A model generated the notes under the pieces. It was not told where the DNA came from and did no database searches. It worked only from the letters and a program-made list of their open reading frames with translations. 6,189 nucleotides of DNA from DASWHR01 sp036398095 (GTDB lineage Bacteria; Actinomycetota; AC-67), in assembly GCA_036398095.1 (NCBI GenBank), contig DASWHR010000039.1, positions 1-6,189 on the forward strand, written 5' to 3'. The number at the start of each line of letters is the position of its first letter. Position 1 is the stretch's first letter. Position numbers and translations under genes: made by a program. This document shows positions 5,021-6,189 of the stretch, one piece after another.

Positions 5021-5553
5021 ATGGTTGCCGACACGATGATGCTGTCCACGATTCCGGCCGACGCGTTGACGACGCCCATCGGACCGAACGCCGTGGTGAT
5101 TGTCCCGTTGGCGCGGCCGTTGCGCGACACCTCGGTGAACACGGTCGCTGATTGCGGCGGCGTGGGAACGACTTCAGCGTCGGCGTACGGCAGGTTCGAG
5201 CCGGCGCGCGTGGTGAGGTAGGTCAGGTCCGCCACGATCGGCCCGGCGGCGCCTTGCACTGTCGCCGTGATCGTGCCGGCCTGATTCAACGGATCGAATG
5301 TGACCGTCATCGGCCCGCAGCCCGAATCCTGCGCCGGACCGATCCTCACGTCCACGCAGCCGGTCACGGTTTCGGGTTGCTGGCCGGTCAGGTCGGTGAC
5401 CTGGAAGAACGTCATCCAAAGCGAGCCATAAGGGGAGCTCTGCGTGGCGTAGAAGTTGCGGGTCCGAACGGCCGTGATGCCGGCAGCCTGCGACGGCGCA
5501 GCCGAAACGACGAGCGCGAGCGTCGCCACGATGGCCGAGACGATTCGTTTCAC
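5017..5553 (-). CDS. small secreted protein of unknown function
   Basis: The 178-residue product starts with a standard Sec signal peptide: MKR, a hydrophobic core (IVSAIVATLALVVSAA) and a cleavage site near SQA-AG (after residue 23 or 24). No lipobox Cys or C-terminal anchor is seen, so it is probably released or periplasmic. The mature part, about 154 residues, is rich in Thr, Val and Gly with alternating hydrophobic residues, suggesting a beta-sandwich. It has just two cysteines (C66 and C79), a likely disulfide. The start is GTG at 5553, backed by TGGAGGG ending 7 bases upstream. I do not recognise the family. It lies 82 bases downstream of the thioesterase gene on the same strand and may share its transcript or have its own promoter. 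Confidence 0.78.
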   Translation of the reverse strand: MKRIVSAIVATLALVVSAAPSQAAGITAVRTRNFYATQSSPYGSLWMTFFQVTDLTGQQPETVTGCVDVRIGPAQDSGCGPMTVTFDPLNQAGTITATVQGAAGPIVADLTYLTTRAGSNLPYADAEVVPTPPQSATVFTEVSRNGRANGTITTAFGPMGVVNASAGIVDSIIVSATI

Positions 5554-5560
5554 CGGAAAT

Positions 5561-5567
5561 CCCTCCA
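5561..5567 (-). promoter_or_regulatory. ribosome binding site fixing a GTG start
   Basis: The minus strand reads TGGAGGG, 7 bases before GTG at 5553. It confirms the GTG, which also begins a textbook signal peptide. Confidence 0.75.
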
Positions 5568-5606
5568 GAGCCGATCTTTGGGAACGCAGTTCGAGCGAAT
5601 GTTCGA

Positions 5607-5619
5607 CGAGGCCGCCTCG
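5607..5619 (-). terminator. small hairpin after the thioesterase gene (weak terminator candidate)
   Basis: CGAGG (5607-5611) and CCTCG (5615-5619) form a perfect 5-base stem with a 3-base loop, starting 17 bases past the thioesterase stop on the minus strand. No T-run follows, so intrinsic termination is doubtful. The same 82-base gap carries GTTCGA twice, 12 bases apart (5589-5594 and 5601-5606), which may instead mark a binding site for the secreted-protein gene. Confidence 0.25.
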
Positions 5620-5635
5620 GAACCCTGCTCCCCGC

Positions 5636-6148
5636 CTACGGGTTGTAGGGTCGTTCCATTCGCTCTTCGCCGAACCGTTGGGCGTGCGGAATGAAATGCT
5701 CGACGCCGACTTTCAAAAACAGCGCCTTGGACTCGACCGCGACGACGCCGCCGACGCTGCCGCTCATCGTCACCCAGATCTTGCGGCCCTCGACCTTGTC
5801 GATGACACCGACCAGCTCCAGTTTCGAACCGACCGGAACCGGCCGGCGAAAATCCACCTCGATGCGGGCGGTCACGGCGGGTGTGGCGAGTAGATACAGC
5901 ACGAAGCCCATGCCTTCGTCCATTGCGGCCGCGATTACGCCGCCGTGCGCCAGGCCGGGTGCTCCTTGGTGATGCTCGGTGACCACCAAATGGCCTTCCA
6001 CGCGGTCTCCGCCGCCGGTCATCTGCAGATGAAGGCCGGTCGGATGATCGTTGCCGCAGCCGAAGCAATACTGGTAATGGGACGGCAGCGGACGCATCTC
6101 GTCGCCGCCGTCGGGCGGGGTCTCCCAGGGAGTCTTGGAATCGCTCAT
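5636..6148 (-). CDS. PaaI-family hotdog-fold thioesterase
   Basis: This 170-residue protein has the single-domain hotdog thioesterase pattern: CFGCGNDHPTGLHL (28-41), then APGLAHGGVIAAAMDEGMG (63-81) with the conserved His68-Gly69-Gly70 and an acidic pair Asp77-Glu78 on the central helix, then TARIEVDFRRPVPVGSKLEL (93-112), the family's signature strand. It should hydrolyse acyl-CoA thioesters in the cytoplasm, perhaps clearing stalled aromatic or fatty acyl-CoA; the exact substrate is not readable. The CxxC before the hotdog core is common in this subgroup and may bind metal. The start is ATG at 6148. No Shine-Dalgarno is visible, so translation may be coupled to an upstream gene cut by the window edge, or leaderless. 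Confidence 0.9.
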   Translation of the reverse strand: MSDSKTPWETPPDGGDEMRPLPSHYQYCFGCGNDHPTGLHLQMTGGGDRVEGHLVVTEHHQGAPGLAHGGVIAAAMDEGMGFVLYLLATPAVTARIEVDFRRPVPVGSKLELVGVIDKVEGRKIWVTMSGSVGGVVAVESKALFLKVGVEHFIPHAQRFGEERMERPYNP

Positions 6149-6189
6149 CGGCGCGCAAAGCGTATCGGCCGCCGCCGTGCGCGGCGAAC

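Noticed and set aside
5550..6158. 202-codon open frame on the minus strand
   Set aside because: It is out of frame with the thioesterase gene; its product is Arg-rich, while the overlapping frame has all hotdog thioesterase motifs.
1..6189. CRISPR array, tRNA, rRNA, transposon ends or attachment sites
   Set aside because: No regularly spaced long repeats, no cloverleaf-like or ribosomal sequence, and no terminal inverted repeats or integrase/transposase motifs were found by reading both strands.

Overview
This is a G+C-rich bacterial window with no rRNA, tRNA, CRISPR array, transposase or phage gene that I can see. Its GTG and TTG starts, a possibly leaderless oxygenase gene, an MpaB/DUF2236 oxygenase and a domain I recall from actinobacterial Mrr-type endonucleases suggest an actinobacterial-type genome (Actinomycetota, for example Thermoleophilia or Acidimicrobiia). 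That placement is an inference from gene content, not a phylogeny. The first 21 bases are a pure C run that looks like a contig-edge sequencing artefact, so the left end is probably a contig end.

Layout, left to right. (1) Positions 33-1043, minus strand: a four-helix membrane protein built from two tandem copies of one module, of no recognised family. (2) Positions 1044-1216: a divergent intergenic region with phased short repeats and a small palindrome. (3) Positions 1217-2023, plus: an MpaB-family (DUF2236) heme-oxygenase-like protein. (4) Positions 1899-2255, minus: a small protein with two zinc-binding Cys/His clusters, whose tail overlaps the oxygenase gene tail to tail. (5) Positions 2256-2386: a divergent promoter region. 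(6) Positions 2387/2405-3550 and 3564-5000, plus: a tight two-gene unit. The first gene encodes a coiled-coil protein carrying the conserved middle domain of actinobacterial Mrr-type restriction endonucleases but no nuclease domain. The second encodes a three-helix membrane calcineurin-like metallophosphoesterase. (7) Positions 5017-5553, minus: a small secreted protein of unknown function. (8) Positions 5636-6148, minus: a PaaI-type hotdog thioesterase.

The part most likely to repay attention is the two-gene unit at 2.4-5.0 kb. A domain normally fused to a DNA-cutting effector stands alone here and is followed 13 bases later by a different hydrolase. A sensor/effector pairing is possible. 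However, predicted topology puts the phosphoesterase domain outside the cytoplasm, which argues against simple direct cooperation. The remaining genes look like ordinary chromosomal housekeeping or accessory genes with no obvious shared pathway.
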